This document shows positions 45,108-55,289 of a DNA stretch of 64,000 nucleotides, piece after piece; position 1 is the stretch's first letter, and the number at the start of each line of letters is the position of its first letter. This DNA comes from Mahella australiensis 50-1 BON (GTDB lineage Bacteria; Bacillota; Clostridia; Mahellales; Mahellaceae). The translations under genes were made by a program, and so were the position numbers. The notes beneath the pieces were generated by a model, which made no database searches, had not been told where the DNA came from, and saw only the letters and a program-made list of their open reading frames with translations. The stretch covers positions 1,508,001-1,572,000 of the forward strand of contig NC_015520.1 of assembly GCF_000213255.1 (NCBI RefSeq), read 5' to 3'.

Positions 45108-46649
45108 TTATACTATCAAACTTTGCCCGCTCATTTCAGCGGGTTTTTGTACATTCATTATCTCCAATAGAGTAGGTATTACATCAGCCAGCCGTCCTTG
45201 TTCCCGGAGTTTAACAGTTTTGCGCTTATCGTCCACTAATACGAAAGGCACCGGATTGGATGTATGAGCTGTAAATGGCTCGCCTGTAGCATAATCCACC
45301 ATCTGCTCAGCATTGCCGTGATCAGCCGTTATTATAACCTTTCCTCCGTGGCCGCGCACAGTTTCCACAACGCGGCCCACGCATTTGTCTACCGCTTCTA
45401 TGGCGGCTACAGCCGCTTCCATAATACCCGTATGTCCCACCATATCTGGATTGGCATAATTTATAATGATCGTATCATATTTATCCGATTCTATACGGCG
45501 TATCACTTCCTCGGTTACTTGAAAAGCACTCATCTCAGGCTTTAAATCATAAGTAGCCACTTTTGGCGATGGTATCAATACCCTGTCTTCACCTTCATTC
45601 GGCTGCTCCACGCCGCCATTGAAGAAAAATGTAACATGTGCATACTTTTCGGTTTCAGCTATCCTGAGCTGTTTCAATCCCAGCCCGCTTATATATTCTC
45701 CAAATGTATTTTTTAATTCTTGGGGTGGATACGCATACGATATATTGGTAAATGTCGCATCATATTGCGTCATAGAAACGAAAAATACCGGGAAATAACC
45801 CTTTGCCCTTTCAAAACCATCAAAATCAGGTTTTATAAAACTGCTGGTTATTTCACGTGCTCGATCAGCTCTGAAGTTAAAAAATATAATAGAGTCATGT
45901 GGTTGTATAGTTGCCACCGGCCGACCGTCTTTTTCTATTACCGTCGGTACCACAAACTCATCGGTTTCTCCACGGTTGTAAGCCATATCTACGGCATCCA
46001 GACCGCTAACGGCTTTATAGCCTTCTCCAAGCACCATGGCATCATACGCCTTTTTCACCCTATCCCAGCGCTTATCGCGGTCCATAGCATAATAGCGGCC
46101 CATCACGGTAGCTATATCACCAATGCCAAGCTCATTTATTTTGCTTTGCAAAGCCTCTATATATATTTTAGCTGAGGCAGGGGGCACATCTCGACCATCT
46201 AAAAAGCAATGCACATAAACTTTTTGTAAGCCATGGTTTTTAGCCAATTCCAGCAAGGCATACAAATGCTCTATATGACTGTGTACGCCACCATCTGATA
46301 CCAAGCCCATTAAGTGCAAGGCAGAATTACGGTTTTTTGCATTTTCTATGGCCGCCAAAAACTCAGGGTTCTCGAAAAAAGGCCCTTCTTTGATATCTTT
46401 GGTTATACGAACCAGGTCCTGATAAACGATACGTCCAGCACCGATATTCAAATGTCCTACTTCGGAGTTGCCCATTTGCCCCTCAGGCAAACCCACATCC
46501 AAGCCGCTGGCGTAAATAGTAGTATGTGGGTAAATATTCCAATAATTGGTTAAATTTGGCCTGTTAGCAGCATATATAGCATTACCTTCTCTTGCTTTGC
46601 TTATACCAAATCCGTCCAATATAATCAACATGGCTAAATCCTTGGGCAT
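45108..46649 (-). CDS. gpmI: 2,3-bisphosphoglycerate-independent phosphoglycerate mutase
   Basis: Mn-dependent interconversion of 3- and 2-phosphoglycerate. The 513 residues begin LAMLIILDGFGISKAREGNA; the catalytic Ser is in GNSEVGHLNIGAGR. Metal motifs are in FFNFRADRAREI, NYANPDMVGHTG and ITADHGNAEQM. The start is placed at ATG 46649 after AAAGGAG; a TTG 15 bases earlier is less likely. It follows tpiA with almost no gap. Confidence 0.97.
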   Translation of the reverse strand: MPKDLAMLIILDGFGISKAREGNAIYAANRPNLTNYWNIYPHTTIYASGLDVGLPEGQMGNSEVGHLNIGAGRIVYQDLVRITKDIKEGPFFENPEFLAAIENAKNRNSALHLMGLVSDGGVHSHIEHLYALLELAKNHGLQKVYVHCFLDGRDVPPASAKIYIEALQSKINELGIGDIATVMGRYYAMDRDKRWDRVKKAYDAMVLGEGYKAVSGLDAVDMAYNRGETDEFVVPTVIEKDGRPVATIQPHDSIIFFNFRADRAREITSSFIKPDFDGFERAKGYFPVFFVSMTQYDATFTNISYAYPPQELKNTFGEYISGLGLKQLRIAETEKYAHVTFFFNGGVEQPNEGEDRVLIPSPKVATYDLKPEMSAFQVTEEVIRRIESDKYDTIIINYANPDMVGHTGIMEAAVAAIEAVDKCVGRVVETVRGHGGKVIITADHGNAEQMVDYATGEPFTAHTSNPVPFVLVDDKRKTVKLREQGRLADVIPTLLEIMNVQKPAEMSGQSLIV

Positions 46650-46660
46650 ATTTTCTCCTT

Positions 46661-47410
46661 TCAATAAGCTTTAACTATTATGGCAAAGTCTTCAGCCTTT
46701 AGGCTGGCTCCTCCTACCAATGCGCCATCTATGTCGGACATGGCCAGCAAATCGGCAGCATTCTTGGCATTGACGCTTCCACCATACTGTATCCTCACGG
46801 CCTCGGCCACATCTTGGCCAAACATACCAGCTACAGTATCGCGTATTATCTTTATAACGTCATTAGCATCTTCAGGCGACGCATTGCGGCCGGTACCAAT
46901 AGCCCATATAGGTTCATATGCTATAACTACCTGCCGTACCGCATCGGTCACCAATCCTTCCAAAGCTTCTTTAATTTGATTTCTAACCAATGTTTCGGTC
47001 TGCCCAGCTTCACGCTGTTCCAGTGTCTCTCCTACGCATACTATGGGGGTGAGATCGTGTGTAAATGCCGCCAATACTTTATTGTTAACCGTTTGATCGG
47101 TTTCCGCAAAATACTGACGTCGCTCAGAATGCCCTATTATAACGTATTCTACCCCAATTTCTTTTAACATAGGCGCTGATATCTCACCTGTATAAGCACC
47201 TTTTTCTTCCCAATGCATGTTTTGCGCACCAAGCTTTATATTTGAGCCCTTCAAAGCATCTTTAGCTGCCGGTAGACACACAAAAGGCGGACACACCACT
47301 ACTTCACACTTTGCATCCGCCACTAATGGCTTTATTTCATTTATCAAAGCGACAGCTTGACTTGGAGTTTCGTTCATCTTCCAGTTACCAGCAATAATTG
47401 GCTTCCTCAT
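46661..47410 (-). CDS. tpiA: Triosephosphate isomerase
   Basis: TIM-barrel enzyme of 249 residues interconverting dihydroxyacetone phosphate and glyceraldehyde-3-phosphate. GNWKMN holds the substrate Lys, VIIGHSERR the catalytic His, [12 protein letters not shown] the catalytic Glu and loop 6, and GGSVNAKNA with GALVGGASL the phosphate site. Third gene of the glycolytic operon. Confidence 0.98.
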   Translation of the reverse strand: MRKPIIAGNWKMNETPSQAVALINEIKPLVADAKCEVVVCPPFVCLPAAKDALKGSNIKLGAQNMHWEEKGAYTGEISAPMLKEIGVEYVIIGHSERRQYFAETDQTVNNKVLAAFTHDLTPIVCVGETLEQREAGQTETLVRNQIKEALEGLVTDAVRQVVIAYEPIWAIGTGRNASPEDANDVIKIIRDTVAGMFGQDVAEAVRIQYGGSVNAKNAADLLAMSDIDGALVGGASLKAEDFAIIVKAY

Positions 47411-47498
47411 AAAAATACCTCACATCCCAATTACCCTCGCTCGATGCATGTCGAGCGAGGTTGATTTGGGTAATCTATATGAAATTTAGGGGGCGAAT

Positions 47499-48686
47499 TT
47501 ATTTGTCGTTTAGCACAGCTACCCCTGGCAGCTCTTTACCTTCCAGGAATTCCAATGAAGCACCGCCACCAGTAGATATATGCGTCATTTTATCTGCATA
47601 GCCTAGTTGCTCTACAGCAGCAGCAGAATCGCCACCTCCTATAATCGTAACACCTTTGCAACGGCTCATCGCTTCTGCTATAGCTCTGGTACCATTAGCG
47701 AAAGCCGGCATCTCAAATACGCCCATAGGCCCATTCCATACCACAGTTTTAGCATTTTCTATAACTTTCGAAAACATCTCTATGGTCTTTGGTCCTATAT
47801 CCACACCTTGCCAGCCGTCCGGCATCGCTTCACTGGGCACGACTTTATGCTCAGCATCGGCTTTGAATTCTTTAGCCACGACGTTATCTACCGGCAATAA
47901 AAGCTCAACTCCTTTAGCTTGAGCTTTAGCCATAAGTTCTTTGGCTAAATCGATTTTATCCTCTTCCACCACAGAACTGCCGGTAGAATAACCCTTAGCC
48001 CTGAAGAACGTATAAGCCATAGCACCGCCGATGATAAGCGTATCCACTTTGTCGATAAGGTTGTTTATAACGCCTATCTTATCGGACACCTTAACACCGC
48101 CCAGCACAGCTACAAATGGCCTCTCAGGATTATCAAGGGCTTTACCCATAATATCCAATTCTTTTTTAATCAGATATCCTGCCACAGCGGGTAAGTAAGC
48201 GGCTACTCCCGCTGTAGATGCGTGTGCCCTATGAGCTGTTCCAAAAGCATCGTTTACGTATATCTCTGCTAAGCTTGCCAAGGCTTTGGCAAATTCGGTA
48301 TCGTTTTTCTCTTCTTCCGCATGGAAACGTACGTTCTCCAAGAGCACCACATCGCCTGGCTTCATAGCAGCTACACAAGCCTTGGCACTATCTCCTATAA
48401 CATCTTTAGCGAGAACAACAGGCTTGTCCAACAGTTCCTGCAGCCTTTCCGCCACCGGTGCCATGCTATATTTCTCATCGAATTTACCCTTGGGGCGTCC
48501 CAGATGGGAAACCAGTATAACCATAGCATTATGATCTATAAGGTACTTTATGGTAGGCAATGCTTCTCTTATGCGCCTATCATCGGTTATACGTCTGTTT
48601 TCATCCAGCGGCACATTAAAGTCTACCCTTACCAATACCTTTTTACCGCTTACGTCGATATCCTCTATGGTCTTCTTGTTCAACAT
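47499..48686 (-). CDS. pgk: Phosphoglycerate kinase
   Basis: Transfers phosphate from 1,3-bisphosphoglycerate to ADP. The 395 residues show [21 protein letters not shown] at the N-terminus, [39 protein letters not shown] and the C-terminal [13 protein letters not shown] with [14 protein letters not shown]. It starts 4 bp after gap ends. Confidence 0.98.
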   Translation of the reverse strand: MLNKKTIEDIDVSGKKVLVRVDFNVPLDENRRITDDRRIREALPTIKYLIDHNAMVILVSHLGRPKGKFDEKYSMAPVAERLQELLDKPVVLAKDVIGDSAKACVAAMKPGDVVLLENVRFHAEEEKNDTEFAKALASLAEIYVNDAFGTAHRAHASTAGVAAYLPAVAGYLIKKELDIMGKALDNPERPFVAVLGGVKVSDKIGVINNLIDKVDTLIIGGAMAYTFFRAKGYSTGSSVVEEDKIDLAKELMAKAQAKGVELLLPVDNVVAKEFKADAEHKVVPSEAMPDGWQGVDIGPKTIEMFSKVIENAKTVVWNGPMGVFEMPAFANGTRAIAEAMSRCKGVTIIGGGDSAAAVEQLGYADKMTHISTGGGASLEFLEGKELPGVAVLNDK

Positions 48687-48690
48687 GGCT

Positions 48691-49716
<1,026 letters not shown>

Positions 49717-49763
49717 TTATGTAAATTTTTATAAAAGCTTTATAGCTCTTCAATAGTATACCT

Positions 49764-49795
49764 AGGTCATGAATTATATATTACTTACATGACCT
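49764..49795. promoter_or_regulatory. Inverted repeat upstream of gap, possible operator
   Basis: AGGTCATG (49764-49771) and CATGACCT (49788-49795) form a perfect 8-bp inverted repeat with a 16-bp gap. It lies where the gap promoter should be; an ATATAAT-like -10 sits in the gap on the minus strand. The regulator is unknown. Confidence 0.45.
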
Positions 49796-49870
49796 TTTGC
49801 CATCGTTAATATTCTATCATAGTATACGTTAAAATTCAATATCTGGTATAAATTTTGCTCCACTTTCATA

Positions 49871-49905
49871 AATAAAAGATATGCCAAAACGGCATATCTT
49901 TTATT
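49871..49905 (-). terminator. Terminator of rpoN
   Basis: Perfect 15-bp stem AATAAAAGATATGCC / GGCATATCTTTTATT (49871-49885, 49891-49905), ending next to the rpoN stop. It separates rpoN from the glycolytic operon. Confidence 0.85.
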
Positions 49906-51297
49906 TTAAAGCCTTCTTCTTTTATCGGATGATGGTAATTGCATTTCCTCTCTGTACTTTGCTACCGTACGGCGCGAAATCTTTATACCCTTTTCATTCA
50001 ACATAAGGGCTATGGCATTATCGCTTAACGGCTTATTAGAATCTTCATTATCTATAAATTCTTGTATGAATTCCTTTATGGCCGCGGCCGCTATACTGCC
50101 ACCGTCTGATTTGCTTATGCCGCTCGCAAAAAAATACTTCATATCGAACATACCTCTTGGCGTCTGCATATACTTTCCACTTACAGCACGGCTAACAGTA
50201 GATTCGTGCATGTCCACCATGGCAGCTATATCTTTTAATGTAAGTGGCTTTAAAAACTTGATGCCGTTATCGAAGAATTCCTGCTGCTGCTCTACGATGG
50301 CTGAAGCCACTTTTTGCAGGGTTATTTTCCTTTGCTCCACGCACTTTATAAGCCACAAGGCCTCTTCAAGCTTTTGAGAGATATAACCCGCTACAGCATC
50401 ATCGACTTCATCTGTATCCAAAAGCTTTTTATAGAACTGATTTATCTCCAGATTCGGCATCGAATAGGGATGGAGCGTTATATTATATCCATCTTGCTTC
50501 TTGCTCACCAATATATCAGGTATAATGTATCTCGTTGCATTCCCATTAAAAAACCAGCGGCCCGGTTTGGGATCCAGTTGCTTTACCATCTCGCTTATCT
50601 CTTGAATACGCTGAACCGAAATACCAAATTGTTTGGATATATACGCAAATTTATTTTCGGCCAACTCGCGCAGCGCTCCAAGTATAACGCTCTGCACATC
50701 GTCTTGCAATAACCCTTTTTGGCGAAGCTGTATAAGCAAGCATTCTCTTAAGCTCCTGGCACCCACACCCGGCGGGTCAAGTTGCTGTATGACAGATAAA
50801 ATCCGTGATACTGTTTGCCTGTCTATACCGAGCGACTCGGCGATCTCATATTTTGAAAGGCTTATATATCCGTTGTCGTCTAAGCTCTCTATTATATACC
50901 TAGCTATGCGCATGTCGGTTTCAGACAGATTGGAAGGCACCAATTGTTCTAAAAGATGCTGTTGTAATGATTTATTGTCATCGCCTATATCTTCATAATA
51001 TAAACTCGACTTATCGCCACCAGCTTTAACATCATCATAGTCATAATAATCCTCATCAGTAAAATATTCGGTCCAGTCCGGAGGCGGATCTTCTATCGCA
51101 TAATCAGGCAATGATTCTTCTATACCTTTATCTATATTGTCTTCTAATTCCAGTAACGGATTTACTTCTGCTTGCTCACGCAAATATTTATTCAGTTCTA
51201 CAGCCGGTAATTGCAATATCCCCAATCCCTGTTGGAGTTGGGGAGTCATTATAACCTTTTGTGTTTGTTTTAATTCTACATCCATATTTACTTCCAT
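49906..51297 (-). CDS. rpoN: RNA polymerase sigma-54 factor
   Basis: Directs polymerase to -24/-12 promoters opened by enhancer-binding ATPases. Region I is LKQTQKVIMTPQLQQGLGILQLPAVELNKYL, followed by an acidic region (PDWTEYFTDEDYYDYDD-like), the core-binding region, and at the C-terminus the RpoN box ISRRTVAKYREEM. Length about 463 residues depending on start; ATG 51297 is chosen (AGGAA 10 bases upstream), with 51324 and 51285 as alternatives. It lies directly upstream of gap but is separated by a strong terminator. Confidence 0.95.
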   Translation of the reverse strand: MEVNMDVELKQTQKVIMTPQLQQGLGILQLPAVELNKYLREQAEVNPLLELEDNIDKGIEESLPDYAIEDPPPDWTEYFTDEDYYDYDDVKAGGDKSSLYYEDIGDDNKSLQQHLLEQLVPSNLSETDMRIARYIIESLDDNGYISLSKYEIAESLGIDRQTVSRILSVIQQLDPPGVGARSLRECLLIQLRQKGLLQDDVQSVILGALRELAENKFAYISKQFGISVQRIQEISEMVKQLDPKPGRWFFNGNATRYIIPDILVSKKQDGYNITLHPYSMPNLEINQFYKKLLDTDEVDDAVAGYISQKLEEALWLIKCVEQRKITLQKVASAIVEQQQEFFDNGIKFLKPLTLKDIAAMVDMHESTVSRAVSGKYMQTPRGMFDMKYFFASGISKSDGGSIAAAAIKEFIQEFIDNEDSNKPLSDNAIALMLNEKGIKISRRTVAKYREEMQLPSSDKRRRL

Positions 51298-51411
51298 TTT
51301 CATCACTTTCCTGCAATAAGGCATAACCTCGCTAAATAAATAATTTCATTATTTATATTCTACATAAAAACATAAAATCCTTTTTTATTTTATCCTGAAA
51401 GCGATTTTATA

Positions 51412-52059
51412 TCAACCCTTATTTTCATTTTCGATATCTGCCAGTTCTAATTTGGCTATAGATACCTCATAGGTCGTCTTATTTATCACCTCCTGTTCAC
51501 TTATATGCTTTTGATATTCCCTGCTTTGTAGCCTTCCCCATAGTTTTATACGCTCGCCAATTTTCAAGTTGCTGCAAAAACGTGCATTTCGTCCCCACGC
51601 TATGCACGGTACATAATCGGATTTGTTATATGATCTATTGACGGCTAGCAATAGATCGCTTATTTCCCTATTCAATGGCGTTACGCGGTACACCGGCTGT
51701 TTGCATATAAATCCGTCCAGAAAGACTTGATTCGGGTTTTTGATGTATTCGTCTTCTTGGACTAACTTTATATCTCTGGCAAAAACTGTTATTATAAGCC
51801 TATTGCCTCCGTCTATAAATTTATTATAAGATCTTATTTGCCCTTCTATTACCACGGAGTCTCCCATATGTATCGTCAAGGCATTCAACAACCTTTCCGA
51901 TACGGTTATCGGCAATATGTCTTTATAAGCGCTTATTCTCGGTACCGATAAATGAAATGTATAGAATCCCTCACCATAGATCTGGTGACTGTATTGTAAA
52001 TCGTCTTGTACAGTACCCGCCAGTATTATGCTATTAGTATCGCAACCATATGTAACCAT
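51412..52059 (-). CDS. SSB-like single-stranded DNA-binding protein, probably two OB folds
   Basis: About 215 residues. Two parts each show SSB-type patterns: NSIILAGTVQDDLQYSH..FYTFHLSVPR in the N-terminal half, and NQVFLDGFICKQPVYRVTPLNREISDLLLAVNR..SDYVPCIAWGRNARFCSNLKIGERIKLWGRLQSREY in the second, which is closest to classical SSB. Such proteins occur in Clostridia beside the ordinary SSB; function is not established. Start at ATG 52059 after GAAGGAGG. A near-palindrome (52082-52104) lies just upstream. Confidence 0.78.
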   Translation of the reverse strand: MVTYGCDTNSIILAGTVQDDLQYSHQIYGEGFYTFHLSVPRISAYKDILPITVSERLLNALTIHMGDSVVIEGQIRSYNKFIDGGNRLIITVFARDIKLVQEDEYIKNPNQVFLDGFICKQPVYRVTPLNREISDLLLAVNRSYNKSDYVPCIAWGRNARFCSNLKIGERIKLWGRLQSREYQKHISEQEVINKTTYEVSIAKLELADIENENKG

Positions 52060-52081
52060 ATCTTCCTCCTTCTCCATTCCT

Positions 52082-52104
52082 CATGTGTATAAACGTTATA
52101 CATG
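52082..52104. promoter_or_regulatory. Near-palindrome upstream of the SSB-like gene
   Basis: TGTATAA-ACG-TTATACA (52086-52102) sits inside a longer, slightly imperfect palindrome bounded by CATG on both sides. It lies 27-43 bases before the start codon. A repressor site is possible; nothing else supports it. Confidence 0.35.
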
Positions 52105-52134
52105 ATAAATACTATTCATGCACAGATATTAATA

Positions 52135-52929
52135 TTACTTATCTGTACCTCCAGATTTAAATTGTCGCCCGGTATGATCTATATAATAAGGCGGCGGGTA
52201 TATCAGCTCTGATACCGGCACTATTTTATAGCCGTCTTGTATAAGCTTATCCAATATTATGGGCAGTGCTTGTGGTGTGTACTCGGCGTCGTTGTGAAAT
52301 AATACTATAGAACCGTTGCGTACTTTTTTAAGCACGCGGTCAACCTCATCCTCAACACCGTAATTTTTCCAATCAAGCGAATCCACATCCCATTGTATAA
52401 CCTCATATCCGGCAGCTCGTGCCGTACGAACTACCTTATCATTGTACTCTCCGAACGGTGGCCTGAACAGCGTCGTTTTTTTGCCGGTCAAGGCCTCTAT
52501 TTTTTGGCTAACTTTATCCAATTCATCGCGTATCTGTTGCTCGGACAATTTGTTCATATGAGGATGCGTATTTGAGTGATTGCCTATCTCATGTCCCTCA
52601 TTTGCTATAGCCTTTACTTTATCGGGATATTTATCTATCCATATGCCTACAAGAAAGAATGTTGTCTTGATATTCCGTTCTTTCAATACTTTAAGCAATT
52701 GATCGGTTTGTTCAGCACCCCACGAAGCGTCAAAACTTATAGCGATGCGTTTATCCGGCACATCGACCGAATATATGGGTAGTTCCTTATTAGGCGCAAA
52801 GAACACACTCAATGCAATAGTACCGGTCTGATGCAATATTAATAGCGTCACAGCTATCAACACCAATATGATAGCTATTTGTATCAATACCTGACGTTTT
52901 ATTATAATAATCTTCAATGATACCACCAC
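52135..52929 (-). CDS. Polysaccharide deacetylase, NodB domain (PdaB-like)
   Basis: A 264-residue protein with an N-terminal membrane anchor (VLIQIAIILVLIAVTLLILH) and an extracellular NodB domain. Motifs: ISFDASWG (catalytic Asp; the second Asp of TFDDG is Ala), IGNHSNTHPHM (metal His pair), FRPPFGEYN, VDSLDWK and VLFHND. This variant set resembles PdaB of spore formers, needed for spore stability. The substrate is peptidoglycan or another N-acetylated glycan. Confidence 0.88.
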   Translation of the reverse strand: MVVSLKIIIIKRQVLIQIAIILVLIAVTLLILHQTGTIALSVFFAPNKELPIYSVDVPDKRIAISFDASWGAEQTDQLLKVLKERNIKTTFFLVGIWIDKYPDKVKAIANEGHEIGNHSNTHPHMNKLSEQQIRDELDKVSQKIEALTGKKTTLFRPPFGEYNDKVVRTARAAGYEVIQWDVDSLDWKNYGVEDEVDRVLKKVRNGSIVLFHNDAEYTPQALPIILDKLIQDGYKIVPVSELIYPPPYYIDHTGRQFKSGGTDK

Positions 52930-52976
52930 CTACATAAATATTATTCATTGTCGTGCAGGTTATGACAAAAAATTTC

Positions 52977-53005
52977 TTGACACAGGGTATTCATTTTGGT
53001 ATTAT
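52977..53005 (+). promoter_or_regulatory. Sigma-A promoter of leader copy A
   Basis: TTGACA (52977-52982), 17-bp spacer, TATTAT (53000-53005). Initiation would be near 53012. Confidence 0.8.
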
Positions 53006-53011
53006 ATTTAC

Positions 53012-53186
53012 AACAAACGAATAAGTATAAATTATACGACGACGTATATAAAGCAAAGGCGCTTTAGTGAAATGTTATTTTCGCTAAAGCGCCTTTGTGC
53101 TTATACTATGCATTGCTGTATGGTATAACCGGCAAAAGGGTAAAGGAGCCCCAAAAAGATGCATGATGCATCCTTTTGGGGCTTTT
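53012..53186 (+). ncRNA. Putative small RNA (orphan copy of the amtB leader)
   Basis: Predicted transcript of about 175 nt from the promoter to the terminator-like hairpin. Hairpin 1 (53054-53097) has a 19-bp stem with one G-U pair and loop UGUUAU, and no T-run after it. Hairpin 2 (53148-53182) pairs GCCCCAAAA with TTTTGGGGC and GATGC with GCATC across one mismatch, followed by TTTT. Because the downstream genes are gone here, this copy can only act as a free RNA, or be silent. Expression is inferred. Confidence 0.45.
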
Positions 53187-53280
53187 GCGTATAGAGAGGA
53201 TGATGTTTATGAAATAATGATAGTGTGATTCAAAAAACCGACATATGCTTTGATTAATTAAATCTAATGAATAAGAAATA

Positions 53281-53327
53281 GACGAGGTGGATGCCGGCGC
53301 ATACGTACAGGCGATACTGGAGAAAAT
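53281..53327 (+). pseudogene. Remnant of amtB and glnK 3' ends behind the orphan leader
   Basis: TGGATGCCGGCG matches the end of amtB (about 57782-57794). Fused to it, 53299-53327 matches the end of glnK (58197-58225) in 28 of 29 bases. The rest of both genes is missing. This marks copy A as the scar of a deleted amtB-glnK operon. Confidence 0.65.
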
Positions 53328-53379
53328 ACTATTGGGTATGTCCCATATTTTGCGCGAACTCATAATTAAGGCATAAAAT

Positions 53380-53444
53380 AGCGCTAATATGATATCAAGG
53401 GAGCTAACGAATTATCGTTGCTCCCTTGATATCATATTAGCGCT
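53380..53444. terminator. Very long hairpin, probable bidirectional terminator after the collagen-like gene
   Basis: A perfect 25-bp inverted repeat (53380-53404 and 53420-53444; ends AGCGCTAATATG and CATATTAGCGCT), with a further inner AACGA/TCGTT pair. It is located between the orphan leader and the 3' end of the collagen-like gene. The T-rich tracts beside it are weak, so a role in mRNA stability is also possible. Confidence 0.6.
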
Positions 53445-53499
53445 ATATTTGCTGCTTATCAAGGTGCATTTCTGCCCTTATTCGAGCATTAGGTTTATT

Positions 53500-54672
53500 T
53501 CATACAATACTATACAAAATCTTCTTAGTTCCAACCAATGATGAACCGCTATTCACAAAATAATAGTTTGATGCAGTATCTAAGGTAAGAGGACCATTCC
53601 AAGTTATCGTATCGAACTGACTATTATAAATACCTGTTGGAGGTACATCCGTAAATGCCGATCCCACTGTCACATTACTGCGGAACCAAGTATTTGCTAT
53701 TTCTGAATAACCGGATGCTTTAACCGTACCATCTACCCGACAATCAATCATACGTTGAAAGCGTAGACCATTATGTTCCATGTTATTAAGACGGCTATTA
53801 TGAAAGTACGTGTTGAGTATACCAGTGTGACCCGATTGTATGATGTTTCCTGCTATGCGTGCATTTAAAAGCTGGAACTCTATTGTAGTAGAAGTATCAC
53901 CGGTCGCCACATTCTGAAAAATGATATTTCCACTGATAAGTGCACCATTTGTATAATTAGTATGTGTACTAACAGATGTCCCATTATCAAATGTACCCAC
54001 AACTGTGACGGGGCGTGCGTAGAAAGCGGGACCTTGATTTTGGTAATAATCTTCTGCAGCTGGGCTCGTTTGTATTGTGATATTTCTCGGAACGGATGAC
54101 TGAAAATATTCTAATGATGCATCACCAAGTACCCATGGACCTAGACCAAGTAGCTGAATATGTCTGGCTGGTGGTATTATAATATCTTCATTAAATGATG
54201 AATTTCCTGCTATAAAAACAATACACCTCGCTCTCATGCCATAGGTAACGGCTAAAGGGCTGCTCACTGCCGCATCGACTGCAGCTTGTAAGGATTTATA
54301 AGGATCTGAAGGCATACCATTTCCTTGCCCCGGTGCACTTGAATCAGCCCAAAATATACATGGACCCCATTTGAATACACCTGGACCGGCTGGTCCAGGT
54401 GGTCCAGCCGGTCCAGGCGCACCCGGTAATCCAGAAGGTCCTCTTAGACCACGAGGGCCTTGGGGTCCTAATCGTAGTTCTATCCATTGAAATTTGGTAT
54501 CTCTATAAAGAATTCCTCTGTCTATGTCTAAGAAAAGTCTGCCTTCGATACCCGGTTTAGGCCTTTCGGTTAAACGGCCTTCTTGGATTGAAGGAGCCCC
54601 GCCGGCATTGATAACATATTTAATTAAAGGATTGATTTCTCTTACTTCGTCTTTCTCACTTCCTGATTCCAT
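53500..54672 (-). CDS. Collagen-like repeat protein with beta-helix domain (spore-surface or exosporium type)
   Basis: A 390-residue protein. About 68 residues (VINAGGAPSIQEGRL, LFLDIDRGILYRDTKFQW) precede ten uninterrupted Gly-X-Y triplets at 69-98. A C-terminal region of about 290 residues then shows repeated short strands rich in N, G and T, suggesting a right-handed beta-helix (SDPYKSLQAAVDAAVSS is a typical beta-helix entry). There is no signal peptide, as for BclA-like exosporium proteins assembled from the mother cell; that role is inference. ATG is preceded by GGGGGG. The gene lies between the two leader copies. Confidence 0.8.
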   Translation of the reverse strand: MESGSEKDEVREINPLIKYVINAGGAPSIQEGRLTERPKPGIEGRLFLDIDRGILYRDTKFQWIELRLGPQGPRGLRGPSGLPGAPGPAGPPGPAGPGVFKWGPCIFWADSSAPGQGNGMPSDPYKSLQAAVDAAVSSPLAVTYGMRARCIVFIAGNSSFNEDIIIPPARHIQLLGLGPWVLGDASLEYFQSSVPRNITIQTSPAAEDYYQNQGPAFYARPVTVVGTFDNGTSVSTHTNYTNGALISGNIIFQNVATGDTSTTIEFQLLNARIAGNIIQSGHTGILNTYFHNSRLNNMEHNGLRFQRMIDCRVDGTVKASGYSEIANTWFRSNVTVGSAFTDVPPTGIYNSQFDTITWNGPLTLDTASNYYFVNSGSSLVGTKKILYSIV

Positions 54673-54853
54673 TTATTATACCCCCCAAATCTTGTATAAC
54701 TATATATGTACTGTTTAATTTATTATATGACATGTATTTCATTTTGTTGATATCAACAATTTTATACTTCAATAAATCTGAACATGATTGCCTGAAAGGC
54801 ATTTGTTTTAAATTTCAGATAAAATTAGATAAAAAAGGCTATAAATCCTGATT

Positions 54854-55288
54854 TTAGATATTGCTTATTTTATTGAAGATCTTGTATAAAATAGTTGCCG
54901 CTCTCAACTGCCGGTTAAATCCTTCTATGGCATTTGTCGTATAGATCAGCCGCCTAACTTCTTGTGGATACTTGAAATAGGTGCTCAGGTTTGCCCAGTT
55001 ATCCTTCCATGACTTGGATATCTTAGGATACTTATTATCCCAGTGTTCGGAGAATACATCTAACACTTCCAAAGCCGATGGCTCATCTACTGCCTCATAT
55101 ACTGCTTCTAAATCAGTCATAAGTGCTTTTATGTCTTTGTATGATACATATCTAGTGGAATTGTGTATCTGATGTATTATTATACCGTTTTGTAGCTTTG
55201 TCTTAGGAAATACCGCTTCTATGGCTGCTGAAAATCCTGTTAAGTTATTTGTGCATGTAATGAAGATATCTTCTACACCACGATTGCG
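54854..55288 (-). pseudogene. IS256-family (mutator) transposase fragment
   Basis: On the minus strand the frame reads RNRGVEDIFITCTNNLTGFSAAIEAVFP, then IHQIHNSTRYVSYKDIKALMTDLEAVY, and FSEHWDNKYPKISKSWKDNWANLSTYFKYP, then IYTTNAIEGFNRQLR. These are diagnostic of the C-terminal half of IS256 transposases. The match stops after FNRQLR, and nothing of the N-terminal half exists beyond 55288. It is inactive, and abuts a second transposase fragment in opposite orientation. Confidence 0.85.
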
Positions 55289-55289
55289 A

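Larger units (their letters stand above)
52959..53202 (+). repeat. 244-bp duplicated leader module, orphan copy A
   Basis: Matches 56202-56445 at a constant offset of 3243 with one mismatch (53019 G against A). It contains a consensus promoter, a 19-bp hairpin and a terminator-like hairpin. In this copy no ammonium transporter follows. Right of 53202 similarity drops at once to roughly three-quarters. Confidence 0.9.

Noticed and set aside
53054-53097. Leader hairpin as an ANTAR-type dual-hexaloop target
   Set aside because: The first loop is UGUUAU and the second is five bases; neither has the A1/G4 hexaloop pattern, and no ANTAR protein is nearby.
53106-53363. 85-codon minus-strand frame across the orphan leader
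   Set aside because: It runs backwards through the terminator-like hairpin and the operon scar; no family pattern, and the plus-strand explanation is stronger.
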